Both the position numbers and the translations under genes were made by a program. From assembly GCA_002684495.1 (NCBI GenBank), contig NYVG01000017.1, forward strand, positions 24,814 to 88,813: a stretch of DNA of 64,000 nucleotides, given 5' to 3'. This stretch comes from Gammaproteobacteria bacterium (GTDB lineage: Bacteria > Pseudomonadota > Gammaproteobacteria > Pseudomonadales > Azotimanducaceae). Shown piece by piece: positions 26,784 through 35,920 of this stretch. The notes under the pieces are model-generated. The model was not told the origin of the DNA. It worked only from the letters and a program-made list of their open reading frames with translations, and did no database searches. Within the stretch, counting starts at the first letter, position 1. The number at the start of each line of letters is the position of its first letter.

Positions 26784-28226
26784 CTAGCGTACTAGTTTAA
26801 TCAAATCACCGGCTCTGGGCTCACCATTGGGATAATGTCCATTCATTACCCGCAACAGTTGCTCGGCGTTCTGCCGAATCGGCACAGAGCGCGATAATTT
26901 AGCGTAGGTATCGCCGGGGTTTGCCATAACTAAGTGCAGTTGCTGTTTGTTTATAAGCCTTAAATCATCTGCCGTCATGGCACGAGTGGACCTCACCATG
27001 GCCTCGAATTCCTTAGCAAACTGATCTGGCGACCCAGGCTTGTCGATTTCTCCGTTGAATACGTAGACCCCACCATCTTTGTACAGCACGGCAATCTTGC
27101 GCAATGCTTTCTTCTCATCCGTCACCTTAATCGACGCGATGTAGCCGGAATAAGCCCCAACCTGTATCGCCTCACCATCATCAAGGTCGTCGCGCTTCAG
27201 CGTCTCTGTTAGATACTCTTGCGGCGTTTGTTCTTCGGTAGGCAGCGCGGTTCTGCGGGCACTCATACGCGCAGCATCTTTATCGCTGCGGGCAAAAACC
27301 TCTGTTGGGGTAGCACGAATATCCCAGTCTTTAGGAAACGCGATACTCAAGCGCAGTGCGCCATGGTAATAAACGCCGTCTTTAACGACGCCTGTCGCAC
27401 TGTCATCACCGAAGCGCAGGCCATTCAGCATCTGATGAAAATCGCGCAGCGGTTCATTGAGTTGCTTGGGTGCCAAGTGCTGAGATTGCCGAACCAGTTC
27501 ATGTAATCGCTTCTGGTGCGCCGGGTGGCTGCCAAGCATACCGTGGTAGACCGTTGGGCTGTTGTTGACCGCTTTCTGATAATTGTCGTGGTCGCGCAAC
27601 ATCTGAATGCTGTCCAGCAACGCTGTCGGGTTATAACCGGTTTTAAGTACAACCTCGGCACCGAATCTGTCTGCCTCAAGTTCTTGCTTGCGCCCGTAAC
27701 CCGCAATGGCTGTTTGCGTTACAGCATTCGCCAAGCCTATGGTTGAAGAAGAACCCGTTGCCAAAGCACCGACAATACCAAGCGCCTTACCCAAACGTTG
27801 TTTGCTGACAGCATTGCGCGAGTGCGCCCCGACTACATGCCCGATCTCATGCCCGAGCACCGCTGCAAGCTCGTCTTCGCTGTTAAAGAATGCAAGTATG
27901 CCCCGGGTTACGAAGATGTAAGCGTCTGGCGTCGCCCAGGCATTAACAACGGGCTGATCAACGACAACAAAGGTATAAGTTCGTCCAGCGTGAGGCGACT
28001 GCGCCAACAGCCGTTCGCCGACTTCAGTAACGTAGTCTTGCCAGGCTTGGTCAGGATAAATAATGCCCTTTTCAAGGAATTCGTTGTACATCTCTGCACC
28101 AGGCCCTGCATAGGCGGATGGGGACAACAAGGTGCACAATGCCACACCACATCCTCTGCAAAGCAGACCAAGGCGCACTTTTAAGATCAGGGCGAATTGC
28201 TTTGCGACTGTAAAGAAGGTTGGCAT
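26784..28226 (-). CDS. M48-family zinc metalloprotease with LysM-like C-terminus
   Basis: 480 residues with a signal peptide ending near 'PSAYA', so periplasmic. The zinc site is 'VLGHEIGHVVGAHSRN' (HExxH) with the third ligand Glu in 'KQELEADRFGAEVV'. The C-terminal ~60 residues ('VMANPGDTYAKLSRSVPIRQ', 'EPRAGDLIKLVR') look like a LysM-type or related cell-wall-binding fold common in this subfamily of Ste24/BepA-like proteases, which help maintain outer-membrane proteins. Start ATG 28226 has 'GAGG' upstream and gives a normal signal peptide. It converges with mrcA, with nine bases between stop codons. Confidence 0.88.
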   Translation of the reverse strand: MPTFFTVAKQFALILKVRLGLLCRGCGVALCTLLSPSAYAGPGAEMYNEFLEKGIIYPDQAWQDYVTEVGERLLAQSPHAGRTYTFVVVDQPVVNAWATPDAYIFVTRGILAFFNSEDELAAVLGHEIGHVVGAHSRNAVSKQRLGKALGIVGALATGSSSTIGLANAVTQTAIAGYGRKQELEADRFGAEVVLKTGYNPTALLDSIQMLRDHDNYQKAVNNSPTVYHGMLGSHPAHQKRLHELVRQSQHLAPKQLNEPLRDFHQMLNGLRFGDDSATGVVKDGVYYHGALRLSIAFPKDWDIRATPTEVFARSDKDAARMSARRTALPTEEQTPQEYLTETLKRDDLDDGEAIQVGAYSGYIASIKVTDEKKALRKIAVLYKDGGVYVFNGEIDKPGSPDQFAKEFEAMVRSTRAMTADDLRLINKQQLHLVMANPGDTYAKLSRSVPIRQNAEQLLRVMNGHYPNGEPRAGDLIKLVR

Positions 28227-28325
28227 CGAGACGGCCTCGCGTCTGAGAGACCTATAGAATAGACGCAATATCCGAATATGAAAAAGCGCAGATGTTAGAC
28301 ACAGCCCACACCTGCGGATTTATGC

Positions 28326-28544
28326 TTAGCTACCCGTACTGGTGCGGTTACCGAAGCGCTTGCGGAATCGTTCCACACGACCACCCGAGTCGATGGTCTT
28401 TTGCTTGCCCGTATAAAACGGGTGACAGCTTGAGCACACGTCTACGTGGATGTCTTCGGCAACTGTTGATGAAATTTCAAGCACGTTGCCACAACTGCAC
28501 GTGGCTTTGATTGTGTAGTATTCCGGATGTATGTTTGCTTTCAT
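28326..28544 (-). CDS. rpmE: 50S ribosomal protein L31 (zinc-binding form)
   Basis: 72 residues matching L31 across its length: '[20 protein letters not shown]', then '[13 protein letters not shown]' and '[11 protein letters not shown]'. The Cys pairs C16/C18 and C37/C40 mark the zinc-binding (C+) form rather than the zinc-free YkgM type. It is part of the large ribosomal subunit near the central protuberance. It stands alone, upstream of the M48 gene on the same strand and divergent from the SugE-type gene; in Pseudomonas rpmE also lies next to priA. Confidence 0.96.
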   Translation of the reverse strand: MKANIHPEYYTIKATCSCGNVLEISSTVAEDIHVDVCSSCHPFYTGKQKTIDSGGRVERFRKRFGNRTSTGS

Positions 28545-28813
28545 CGCGTACTATTCTGCTGTCTGAAAAATAGAGGGCGCGCAGTTTAACAGAAGGCTAA
28601 GCGATGACAACCCGAAGCCTTGGGCTTCGTGCGGAATTGATTCGGCATCAGATCAATCAAAGTTCGCTAACAAGTCGCCAAGCCCTTCCCAACTTATAGT
28701 GATAACGCCGAGATGAGCTTTAAAGCGATCTCTAGGCTAAAAACCTAATCGCATTCAGAAACAATATTTTGTTTAATTCGGCGAAGATCCGCAGCGCTAT
28801 ACGAGGGGTGCAA
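28545..28813. other. rpmE / sugE divergent intergenic region
   Basis: No gene seen. It contains a hairpin CGAAGCC-ttg-GGCTTCG (28613-28629) without a T-run. I looked for a guanidine-I (ykkC) riboswitch in front of the SugE-type exporter and found no recognisable conserved core. Confidence 0.4.
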
Positions 28814-29146
28814 ATGGCTTGGGCTATATTAATCGTCGCGGGGATTTTCGAGGTCATTTGGGCAATCGCGATGAAATACTCGGAAAGATTCTCAAAATTG
28901 TGGCCTTCCGTGATTTTTATTATTGCGGCTTGGTTAAGTTTTGTATGTTTATCTTTGGCGTTAAAACACATTCCTATGGGCAGTGCCTACGCCGTTTGGA
29001 CCGGCATCGGTGCCGTGGGCATCGCGATGATTGGTATGGTGTGGTTTAGCGAACCCGCAACGCTTTTTCGTATTGTTTGCATCGCGCTAATTGTCATCGG
29101 TATTGCGGGGCTTAAACTGTCCGGCTCTGGAGTAAATACAGCATAG
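28814..29146 (+). CDS. SMR-family transporter, SugE/Gdx type
   Basis: 110 residues with four transmembrane helices, the small multidrug resistance plan. The essential membrane Glu is in 'IFEVIWAIAMKYSE'; the loop 'LKHIPMGSAYAVWTGIGAVG' and the end 'GIAGLKLSGSG' are typical of the SugE/Gdx branch (guanidinium or quaternary ammonium export) rather than of EmrE. The ATG at 28814 follows ribosome site 'GAGGGG'. It is a single gene between rpmE and priA, a place where Pseudomonas has no such gene, so it may be an insertion into the conserved order. Gdx proteins work as antiparallel dimers in the inner membrane. Confidence 0.85.
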   Translation: MAWAILIVAGIFEVIWAIAMKYSERFSKLWPSVIFIIAAWLSFVCLSLALKHIPMGSAYAVWTGIGAVGIAMIGMVWFSEPATLFRIVCIALIVIGIAGLKLSGSGVNTA

Positions 29147-29279
29147 CCGGTGGCGCCAGAGCTCCGTAAATGCTTTGATTTGCTAACAATAAACGTTCCG
29201 GAGCGGTAAGGTCGAACTGGCTTCGAGCCTGCCTTAAAAAGAGATTCCCAGTCACGATGAAAGCTTCTTAGAATGACCC

Positions 29280-31445
29280 ATGTCCAACCATAACCGAGTC
29301 ATTCAAGTCGCTGTACCACGGCCACTACACTCCGTGTACGACTACTCGGTGCCGACAGATATGCCATTGCCATCAGTAGGCTGTAGGGTTCATGTACCTT
29401 TTGGGCGCACTACAACCTTAGGTATTTGCGTCAACAACGAAGTGGCTAACCCGCACAGTCGTCTAAAGCCTATTCAAGCCTTAGTTGATGCTGAGAACTC
29501 AGAACCGGCCGTATCAGCAGAGCTATTGGATTTAGCCAAGTGGATGAGCGCGTACTACCACCACCCCTTGGGTGAGGTGCTGGCGACTGTTTTGCCGGCC
29601 GCTGCCCGGCGCGGTGCAGAGTTTGCTATTACTCCAGCAGATAGTTGGCAAGTCTCGAAGACTGAATACGCTAACCCACGAGCACCCCGGCAGCAGCAGC
29701 TACTGGATTTCTTGATGACCAATCCGCACTGCACCGGCGCCGACATTATAGCCGCGGGTTTTAGTCGCGCCTTGCTCAACAAGCTCGTTGATTTATCCGT
29801 AGTAGTTCGCAGCGATCCGCTTGCGGCGGCCGATGCGAAAGAGTCCCATCTGCCCGCCAGTGCGGAACAAAAACTCGCCATCGAACAAATTAGTCATGCC
29901 CTGGGTCGTTTTCAGACACTGCTACTCGAAGGCGTTACTGGCAGCGGCAAGACCGAAATCTATCTACAGAGTATTGCAAACGTGCTCACTCAAGGCGGTC
30001 AGGCACTAGTACTAGTGCCAGAAATAGCGTTAACACCCCAAACACTGGCACGTTTCCAGCGCCGTTTCCCAAAAACAGGCATGCTGCATTCGGCACTGAC
30101 GGATAACGAACGGCTGCAAACATGGTTGAAGAGCCGCCAGGGCGATTTCGACATTATCTTAGGCACTCGATCAGCGATTTTTACGCCGTGCAAAAATCTA
30201 CGGCTCATTATTGTCGATGAGGAGCACGACAGCTCGTATAAACAACAAGATGGCCTGCGCTACTCCGCCCGCGACCTCGCTGCTAAACGCGCTCAGGCTC
30301 TGTCAATTCCACTGCTCTTAGGTTCCGCTACCCCGTCTCTTGAATCTTTGTACAACGCCAAGCGCGGGCGCTACCAGCATCTCCGGCTATTGAATCGAGC
30401 GGGCGGCGCGCAAATGCCGGACTATCACGTGATCGACATGCGCAATGAAAATGTTCTGCACGGCTTATCCCATCAGTTGATCAACGTAATTCGCCGCCAC
30501 CTTGACGCCGCGGGTCAGGTACTGATTTATCTGAATCGGCGCGGCTTTGCGCCAACGCTACTGTGCCAAAGCTGTGGCTGGCAGAGTCATTGCTCAGACT
30601 GCGACGCCAAACTGACGCTGCACCAATCGCCTCCACAGATGATCTGCCATCACTGCAACCTGCGATTCCCAGTTCCCCAACAATGCGACAATTGCGGCCA
30701 CACCGCGCTACTGCCCATTGGGCTGGGGACCCAGCGCGCAGAAGAGAGTGCGCGGCAATTGTTCAAAGACACACCGGTATATCGCATTGATCGCGACACC
30801 ACTCGCAGCAATAAGCAACTGAATGCCCAACTCGAGCAGATAAATCGCGGTGAGCCATGCGTCCTCGTGGGCACCCAAATGCTCGCAAAAGGTCATCATT
30901 TTCCCAATGTCACACTGGTAGCAGTGATTAACGCCGACGCCGGCTTACTCAGTCCAGACTTCCGCGCCCCGGAGCGGACAGCGCAACTCATCGTCCAAGT
31001 CGCCGGACGTGCTGGACGTGCTGATCGACCGGGTGAGGTATGGATTCAGTCTTATCAACCGGATAATCCGTTACTAACGACCTTGATCGAATCCGGCTAC
31101 AGCGGCTTCGCCAACGCCGAGCTGGCAAGTCGGGAGACTGCGCAATTACCACCCACAACACCTATGGCATTGATCCGCGCAGAGTCTGAAAATCCGCAAC
31201 TAGCCAAGAATTTTTTACTCCGGTGCAAAGTCCAGAGCGAGTCACTGGGCATGGAGACCGACATCAGCATTATGGGGCCTGTACCAGCGCCGATCGGTCG
31301 AATGGCAAAGCGACATCGCTTCCAATTGATGCTAATTGCAACCCGCCGCAGCGCACTACATCACTGCCTCAAAGCCTTAAATCAGACCAGCGCTCCGAGT
31401 AAGTTACGTTGGTCTATCGACGTCGACCCATATGATGCAATGTAG
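29280..31445 (+). CDS. priA: primosomal protein N' (replication restart helicase)
   Basis: 721-residue superfamily 2 helicase that restarts collapsed replication forks. The N-terminal 3' DNA-binding domain is present ('VAVPRPLHSVYDYSVP'). The Walker A motif is 'GVTGSGKTEIYLQ', and the DEAH box reads 'IIVDEEHDSSYKQQDGLRYS'. The zinc-binding insertion has eight Cys in four pairs ('CQSCGWQSHCSDC', 'MICHHCNLRF', 'QCDNCGHTALL'). The helicase C-terminal motif 'VGTQMLAKGHHFPNVTLV' and 'QVAGRAGRADRPGEV' follow. Full length. argS, which follows priA in Pseudomonas, is absent; the FtsN-like gene follows after 66 bp. Confidence 0.96.
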   Translation: MSNHNRVIQVAVPRPLHSVYDYSVPTDMPLPSVGCRVHVPFGRTTTLGICVNNEVANPHSRLKPIQALVDAENSEPAVSAELLDLAKWMSAYYHHPLGEVLATVLPAAARRGAEFAITPADSWQVSKTEYANPRAPRQQQLLDFLMTNPHCTGADIIAAGFSRALLNKLVDLSVVVRSDPLAAADAKESHLPASAEQKLAIEQISHALGRFQTLLLEGVTGSGKTEIYLQSIANVLTQGGQALVLVPEIALTPQTLARFQRRFPKTGMLHSALTDNERLQTWLKSRQGDFDIILGTRSAIFTPCKNLRLIIVDEEHDSSYKQQDGLRYSARDLAAKRAQALSIPLLLGSATPSLESLYNAKRGRYQHLRLLNRAGGAQMPDYHVIDMRNENVLHGLSHQLINVIRRHLDAAGQVLIYLNRRGFAPTLLCQSCGWQSHCSDCDAKLTLHQSPPQMICHHCNLRFPVPQQCDNCGHTALLPIGLGTQRAEESARQLFKDTPVYRIDRDTTRSNKQLNAQLEQINRGEPCVLVGTQMLAKGHHFPNVTLVAVINADAGLLSPDFRAPERTAQLIVQVAGRAGRADRPGEVWIQSYQPDNPLLTTLIESGYSGFANAELASRETAQLPPTTPMALIRAESENPQLAKNFLLRCKVQSESLGMETDISIMGPVPAPIGRMAKRHRFQLMLIATRRSALHHCLKALNQTSAPSKLRWSIDVDPYDAM

Positions 31446-31511
31446 CCAGTCCCAAAGCGCCGAACAGACCTGTATCATTACCGGCATTCAACAGCTTACT
31501 GGCTAAACCCG

Positions 31512-32081
31512 ATGCCGAAAGATTTCGCTTCGCGATCGCGTACCGCCAAAAATAAACCTGCACCGCGCCGGAAGCCCGCACCTAGAACGTCGCCGGTAAA
31601 GCAAAAGTCCGTGTCGTTTCATGGGCCGAGCTTTTCTTCAGGCGCGCTCATCGGCGCAGCGATTGTTTTAACTGCAGCCTATGCGCCAGAATTTTTGCGC
31701 AGTACCGAACTCACCAGCGGTACAGAGGCTAGTTCTGAGCAACAACCAGCGGTGCAATTTGAATTCCCCAAGCTGTTGCGCAATACCACGGTACAGGGTG
31801 ACCCGACGTCTTACAGCGTGCCAAAGCCCACTGTGCCTGGTGAAGAAGTCATCTATCGGGTGCAAGCGGCATCTTTTCGCGATGCTAATGACGCCCAGCA
31901 ATTGCGCGCTGTCTTACTGTTACAAAATCTTCCGGTAGAGTTGTCATCCTCTAACGTTAAGGGCCAACTCTGGCATCGCGTGGTGGTCGGTCCATTCACA
32001 CGCAAACTCGATGCCGAGCGCGCCCGAACCAAACTGCGTGAGCAAGATCTGCCAGCGATCTTAATGCGCGACAAAAGCTAA
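31512..32081 (+). CDS. ftsN: FtsN-like SPOR-domain cell-division protein
   Basis: 189 residues: a basic, Pro-rich cytoplasmic N-terminus ('RKPAPRTSPVKQK'), one membrane helix ('SSGALIGAAIVLTAAYAPEF', residues ~42-60), a periplasmic linker, and a C-terminal SPOR domain ('VIYRVQAASFRDANDAQQLR', 'LWHRVVVGPFTRKLDAERAR'). This is the FtsN plan in the position between priA and hslVU that FtsN-like genes hold in many gammaproteobacteria. SPOR binds denuded glycan at the septum and FtsN triggers septal synthesis. It is shorter than E. coli FtsN (319 aa). Confidence 0.82.
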   Translation: MPKDFASRSRTAKNKPAPRRKPAPRTSPVKQKSVSFHGPSFSSGALIGAAIVLTAAYAPEFLRSTELTSGTEASSEQQPAVQFEFPKLLRNTTVQGDPTSYSVPKPTVPGEEVIYRVQAASFRDANDAQQLRAVLLLQNLPVELSSSNVKGQLWHRVVVGPFTRKLDAERARTKLREQDLPAILMRDKS

Positions 32082-32134
32082 ACTGAATCCACCGTGCTCT
32101 GCCATATGCGACGAGCACAACTAAGAGAGCCTTC

Positions 32135-32689
32135 ATGCAACAGTTTCATGGCACGACGATTATCAGCGTTCGCGACGCCCACAGTGTCGCTCTAGGCGGC
32201 GACGGCCAAGTATCCCTTGGCGATACGGTAATGAAAGGCAACGCAGTCAAAGTACGTAAGCTTTACCAAGACAAAGTGCTGGCGGGCTTCGCAGGCAGCA
32301 CAGCAGATGCATTTACCTTGTTCGAAAAATTTGAGGCGGCACTGGAGAAATACCATGGTCAACTGACACGCGCCGCAGTAGAACTTGCAAAAGAATGGCG
32401 GTCTGACCGCGCCTTGCGCAAGCTCGAAGCAATGCTCATCGTTGCCGATACCGAGGCCACCTTGTTGATCAGTGGTAACGGCGACGTAATAGAACCAGAA
32501 CACGGCGTTCTGGCCATTGGCTCAGGCGGCCATTATGCCCACGCAGCGGCAACTGCATTAGTAGAAAATACCGAGTTGGGGGCGGCAGATGTGGTGCGCA
32601 AGTCGCTAATGATCGCGGCAAGCATCTGCGTCTACACAAACAGTTCGCTAACAATTGAAACCTTAGACTTGGCCGCTGCAGCGGTCTAA
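32135..32689 (+). CDS. hslV: ATP-dependent protease peptidase subunit HslV
   Basis: 184-residue threonine peptidase forming the HslVU chamber. The N-terminus is '[14 protein letters not shown]': the catalytic Thr is residue 7, so six residues must be removed by self-processing. E. coli HslV loses only Met; the longer form is known from other proteobacteria and Bacillus. Conserved stretches are '[20 protein letters not shown]', '[20 protein letters not shown]', '[20 protein letters not shown]' and '[15 protein letters not shown]'. It lies 22 bp before hslU in an operon. Confidence 0.96.
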   Translation: MQQFHGTTIISVRDAHSVALGGDGQVSLGDTVMKGNAVKVRKLYQDKVLAGFAGSTADAFTLFEKFEAALEKYHGQLTRAAVELAKEWRSDRALRKLEAMLIVADTEATLLISGNGDVIEPEHGVLAIGSGGHYAHAAATALVENTELGAADVVRKSLMIAASICVYTNSSLTIETLDLAAAAV

Positions 32690-32711
32690 ACCTTCTTAAC
32701 GAAAGAGCATT

Positions 32712-34055
32712 ATGTCTGAAATCTCTGCCCCAGAGCTGGAACAGCTGACCCCGAAACAAATCGTTGCCGAGCTGGATCGGCATATCATCGGCCAGGACGA
32801 TGCAAAACGAGCAGTGGCCATTGCCCTGCGAAACCGCTGGCGGCGCATGCAATTGGCGGAGGAATTACGCGATGAGGTCAGCCCTAAAAACATTTTGATG
32901 ATCGGCCCCACCGGGGTGGGCAAAACGGAAATCGCGCGCCGCTTGGCGAGGCTTGCTAAAGCGCCGTTCATAAAAATCGAAGCCACCAAATTTACCGAGG
33001 TTGGTTATGTTGGCCGCGACGTGGATTCCATTGTTCGCGATCTTGTGGACGTGGCGATTAACATGTTGCGCGAAGAACAAATTCAACAGGTACAGCAGCA
33101 AGCTGAGGATCGGGCCGAGGAGCGCATTCTTGATGCCCTATTGCCTGCGCCGCGAGAGGGTGACGACGACTCCAAAGAATCCAGTACTCGGCAAATGTTT
33201 CGCAAAAAGTTGCGGCAGGGCGAACTGGACGAAAAGGAAATCGAAATCGACCTAGAGCAACTCAGTGTGGGCGTCGAAATCATGGCACCTCCCGGCATGG
33301 AGGAAATGACCAGTCAGCTACAGAGTATGTTCAGTAATTTAAGCCAGGGTAAACGCGACCACCAACGCTTGAGCATTCGTGAAGCATACCGGCGTGCGCG
33401 CGACGAAGAGGCCGCAAAATTAGTCAACGAGGACGAAATTCGCAGTGCCGCAGTGGTTGCTGTGGAGGAAACGGGCATTGTCTTTATTGATGAACTAGAC
33501 AAGGTCGCAAAACGCACTGAAGGCACAGGTGCCGACGTCTCTCGCGAGGGCGTACAGCGGGATCTGTTGCCACTGATCGAAGGATGTACAGTCTCTACGA
33601 AATATGGCTCTGTGCGCACCGACCATATTTTGTTCGTCGCTTCGGGCGCCTTCCATCTTGCAAAGCCTTCGGACCTGATTCCCGAGTTGCAGGGTAGACT
33701 GCCTATTCGAGTAGAACTCAATGCACTATCGCCAGATGACTTTAAACGCATACTCAGCGAGCCGAAGGCTAGCTTGTGTGAACAGTACCAAGCCTTGCTC
33801 GGTATAGAAGGTATAGAAATCGTCTTTACTGACGATGGCATTGCACGGATAGCGGAGTTAGCTTGGCAGGTTAACGAAGGTACCGAGAACATCGGCGCGC
33901 GGCGGCTGCACACTGTGATGGAGCGACTATTAGAAGACCTATCCTTCAACGCCAGCGATCTCGAGACCAAGGTCGTCAGCGTAGATCAAGCCTACGTCGA
34001 CCAACATCTGGCAGGCTTAGTCAGTAACAATGATTTGTCGCGCTTCATTTTGTAA
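32712..34055 (+). CDS. hslU: ATP-dependent protease ATPase subunit HslU
   Basis: 447-residue AAA+ unfoldase that feeds substrates into HslV. Walker A '[17 protein letters not shown]'; pore loop in '[20 protein letters not shown]'; Walker B '[13 protein letters not shown]'; sensor region '[19 protein letters not shown]'. The family's inserted I-domain lies at residues ~110-230. The C-terminal residues 'LSRFIL', which dock into HslV pockets, are present. Full length; 17 bp before the DUF971 gene, as in Pseudomonas. Confidence 0.97.
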   Translation: MSEISAPELEQLTPKQIVAELDRHIIGQDDAKRAVAIALRNRWRRMQLAEELRDEVSPKNILMIGPTGVGKTEIARRLARLAKAPFIKIEATKFTEVGYVGRDVDSIVRDLVDVAINMLREEQIQQVQQQAEDRAEERILDALLPAPREGDDDSKESSTRQMFRKKLRQGELDEKEIEIDLEQLSVGVEIMAPPGMEEMTSQLQSMFSNLSQGKRDHQRLSIREAYRRARDEEAAKLVNEDEIRSAAVVAVEETGIVFIDELDKVAKRTEGTGADVSREGVQRDLLPLIEGCTVSTKYGSVRTDHILFVASGAFHLAKPSDLIPELQGRLPIRVELNALSPDDFKRILSEPKASLCEQYQALLGIEGIEIVFTDDGIARIAELAWQVNEGTENIGARRLHTVMERLLEDLSFNASDLETKVVSVDQAYVDQHLAGLVSNNDLSRFIL

Positions 34056-34072
34056 CTATCGAGAGCGCTTGA

Positions 34073-34465
34073 ATGAATAAAAACGCCCCGGAAGAGATCG
34101 TCTATCACAAGATCGGCCATACCCTAGAAATCGCCTGGCCCGACGCGCACTTTGATTTACCGGCGGAGCTATTACGCGTTTATTCACCGTCAGCAGAGGT
34201 GCGCGGCCACTCAGAACAAGAGCGGGTACTGCAGACCGGTAAGAAAAATGTTGGTATCAAAGCCATCGAAGCGATCGGCAACTACGCCATCCGCATCACC
34301 TTTGATGATGGCCATGACAGTGGCATTTATGCTTGGGACTATCTGTATGAACTGGGCAACAATCAGGATCAACACTGGCAGGACTACCTGAGCGACCTGA
34401 AGCAAGCAAATGCTTCAAGGCTGCCCACTATCCCGGTGGGTCAGTGGCAGCCAAACAAGTCTTGA
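34073..34465 (+). CDS. DUF971 (gamma-butyrobetaine hydroxylase-like N-terminal domain) protein
   Basis: 130 residues of the DUF971 family, a small zinc-ribbon-like beta fold also seen at the N-terminus of gamma-butyrobetaine hydroxylases. Readable family parts are 'LEIAWPDAHFDLPAELLRVY', 'SPSAEVRGH' and 'YAIRITFDDGHDSGIYAWDY'. In several bacteria stand-alone members are linked to iron-sulfur or scaffold functions, but the biochemical role is not established. It directly follows hslU, an arrangement shared with Pseudomonas and other gammaproteobacteria. The poly-hydroxyalkanoate genes that follow in Pseudomonas are absent. Confidence 0.8.
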   Translation: MNKNAPEEIVYHKIGHTLEIAWPDAHFDLPAELLRVYSPSAEVRGHSEQERVLQTGKKNVGIKAIEAIGNYAIRITFDDGHDSGIYAWDYLYELGNNQDQHWQDYLSDLKQANASRLPTIPVGQWQPNKS

Positions 34466-34505
34466 GATGTACGATCCTCGGCATAAATTTAACCAGAGAT
34501 AACCT

Positions 34506-35291
34506 ATGTCTTCTAAGCAACAACAATCGGACCCATCAGCAGAAGTGAATTTCGGCTACCAAAAGGTCTCGGCAGCAGAAAAAACCGAGCGCGTTGGTGC
34601 GGTTTTTCGCGCGGTTGCGAAGCGCTACGATGTTATGAACGACGTTATGTCTTTGGGTACCCACCGTATCTTTAAGCGCATGGTGCTGCATATGTCAGGG
34701 CTACGCCAAGGCCATAGGGTTTTGGATCTTGCTGGCGGCACCGGCGATATGGCGGCGCTGTTTGCAGACGCTGTAGGTCCTGAGGGCGAAGTAGTGCTCG
34801 CAGATTTGAACGAGGACATGATGCGCGTTGGGCGGGATCGACTGCTGGATGGTGGCCTTACACAAATTAGTTTTTGTCGCGCACCCGCCGAGGCTCTGCC
34901 TTTTGCCGACCAACAATTTGACTGTGCCTGTATCAGCTTTGGCCTGCGTAACTTTACCGACAAAGACCAAGCGCTGCGCGAACTGCTACGCGTACTCAAA
35001 CCCGGTGCAGCATTATTAGTCCTCGAGTTTTCAAAACCTACCGACCCGCTGCTCGAGGGCGCATACAAAGCCTTCCAAACACTCTGGCCACCTATTGGCA
35101 AAGCCCTAGTCGGCGATGCACAGCCCTACCAATATCTGGTGGATTCCATTCGCGTGCATCCCGATCAGAAAGCATTACGCCAGATGTTCTCTGATGCTGG
35201 ATTTGTCGACGCCGAATACCACAACTTGCTCGGCGGCATCGCCGCTATCCACCGCGGTTGCAAGCCTATGACTGACGGTCCAGCCGATTAA
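34506..35291 (+). CDS. ubiE: ubiquinone/menaquinone C-methyltransferase UbiE
   Basis: 261-residue SAM-dependent methyltransferase of quinone synthesis (methylates C-2 of the demethoxy precursor). Family signatures are 'FRAVAKRYDVMNDVMSLGTH', the SAM site 'VLDLAGGTGDMAALFAD', 'FDCACISFGLRNFTDKDQAL' and 'FQTLWPPIGKALVGDAQPYQ'. Full length. It begins the ubiE-ubiJ-ubiB set, with 5 bp to ubiJ. The ribosome site is weak ('ACCAGAGATAACCT'). Confidence 0.96.
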   Translation: MSSKQQQSDPSAEVNFGYQKVSAAEKTERVGAVFRAVAKRYDVMNDVMSLGTHRIFKRMVLHMSGLRQGHRVLDLAGGTGDMAALFADAVGPEGEVVLADLNEDMMRVGRDRLLDGGLTQISFCRAPAEALPFADQQFDCACISFGLRNFTDKDQALRELLRVLKPGAALLVLEFSKPTDPLLEGAYKAFQTLWPPIGKALVGDAQPYQYLVDSIRVHPDQKALRQMFSDAGFVDAEYHNLLGGIAAIHRGCKPMTDGPAD

Positions 35292-35296
35292 CGACA

Positions 35297-35920
35297 ATGA
35301 ATTCGTCGGACTTATTCGAGCTTCTGCAGGATTGGGTAAATCAGCTATCGAGATACTGGTTAGCATTGGACCCGCTAGTGCACCAAAGGCTCCAACACTT
35401 GGACGGGCAAGTAATTGAAATCGAATGCACACAGCCCGAACTTACCGTCCAAGTCACTGTCCTGGGCCCGAGCCTAGAGTTGCGCCGTGGCCCAGCGGCT
35501 GCGCCCAACGTGCAATTGCGGGGCACTGCACCAGCATTGCTTGGCCGCGTGCTATCTATCGAAGGTAATGCCGCCGTTGAGGTGAACGGCGACGAAACTC
35601 TGCTTTTACAATTGCTTGAAATGCTACGCAGCTATCGGCCGGATCCGACGCCTGTGCTCGCCAAGCTGATAGGTAATGATCCAGCACAGACCATTAGCGC
35701 GGCCCTCGAATTAGGGACGCAAACCGCAATGGGACTGGTCGAAAGCGGAATCCACGATCTAATGCAGCAAAGCACCGGGGGCATACAACGTCATTTCACA
35801 GCTCGCAGCCTTGCAGACGCGCTGCAAAATCAACTGGATGATATGCGTCTTCGTATTGACCGTGCCGCAGCCCGCGTCCAGCAGCTCGAGCAATCCACAC
35901 AAAGTAGCTCAGAGCAATGA
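35297..35920 (+). CDS. ubiJ: ubiquinone biosynthesis accessory factor UbiJ
   Basis: 207 residues with an N-terminal SCP2-like lipid-binding domain (residues ~15-120, 'LDGQVIEIECTQPELTVQV', 'NVQLRGTAPALLGRVLS') and a C-terminal helix that could form a coiled coil ('LQNQLDDMRLRIDRAAARVQ'). UbiJ holds hydrophobic quinone precursors in the soluble Ubi complex. The identification rests on the SCP2 domain, the size close to E. coli UbiJ (201 aa) and the position between ubiE and ubiB. The stop overlaps the ubiB start as ATGA. Confidence 0.9.
   Translation: MNSSDLFELLQDWVNQLSRYWLALDPLVHQRLQHLDGQVIEIECTQPELTVQVTVLGPSLELRRGPAAAPNVQLRGTAPALLGRVLSIEGNAAVEVNGDETLLLQLLEMLRSYRPDPTPVLAKLIGNDPAQTISAALELGTQTAMGLVESGIHDLMQQSTGGIQRHFTARSLADALQNQLDDMRLRIDRAAARVQQLEQSTQSSSEQ

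Noticed and set aside
28545..28813. Guanidine-I (ykkC) riboswitch before the SugE-type gene
   Set aside because: The conserved ykkC core sequences were not found; only an unrelated short hairpin is present.
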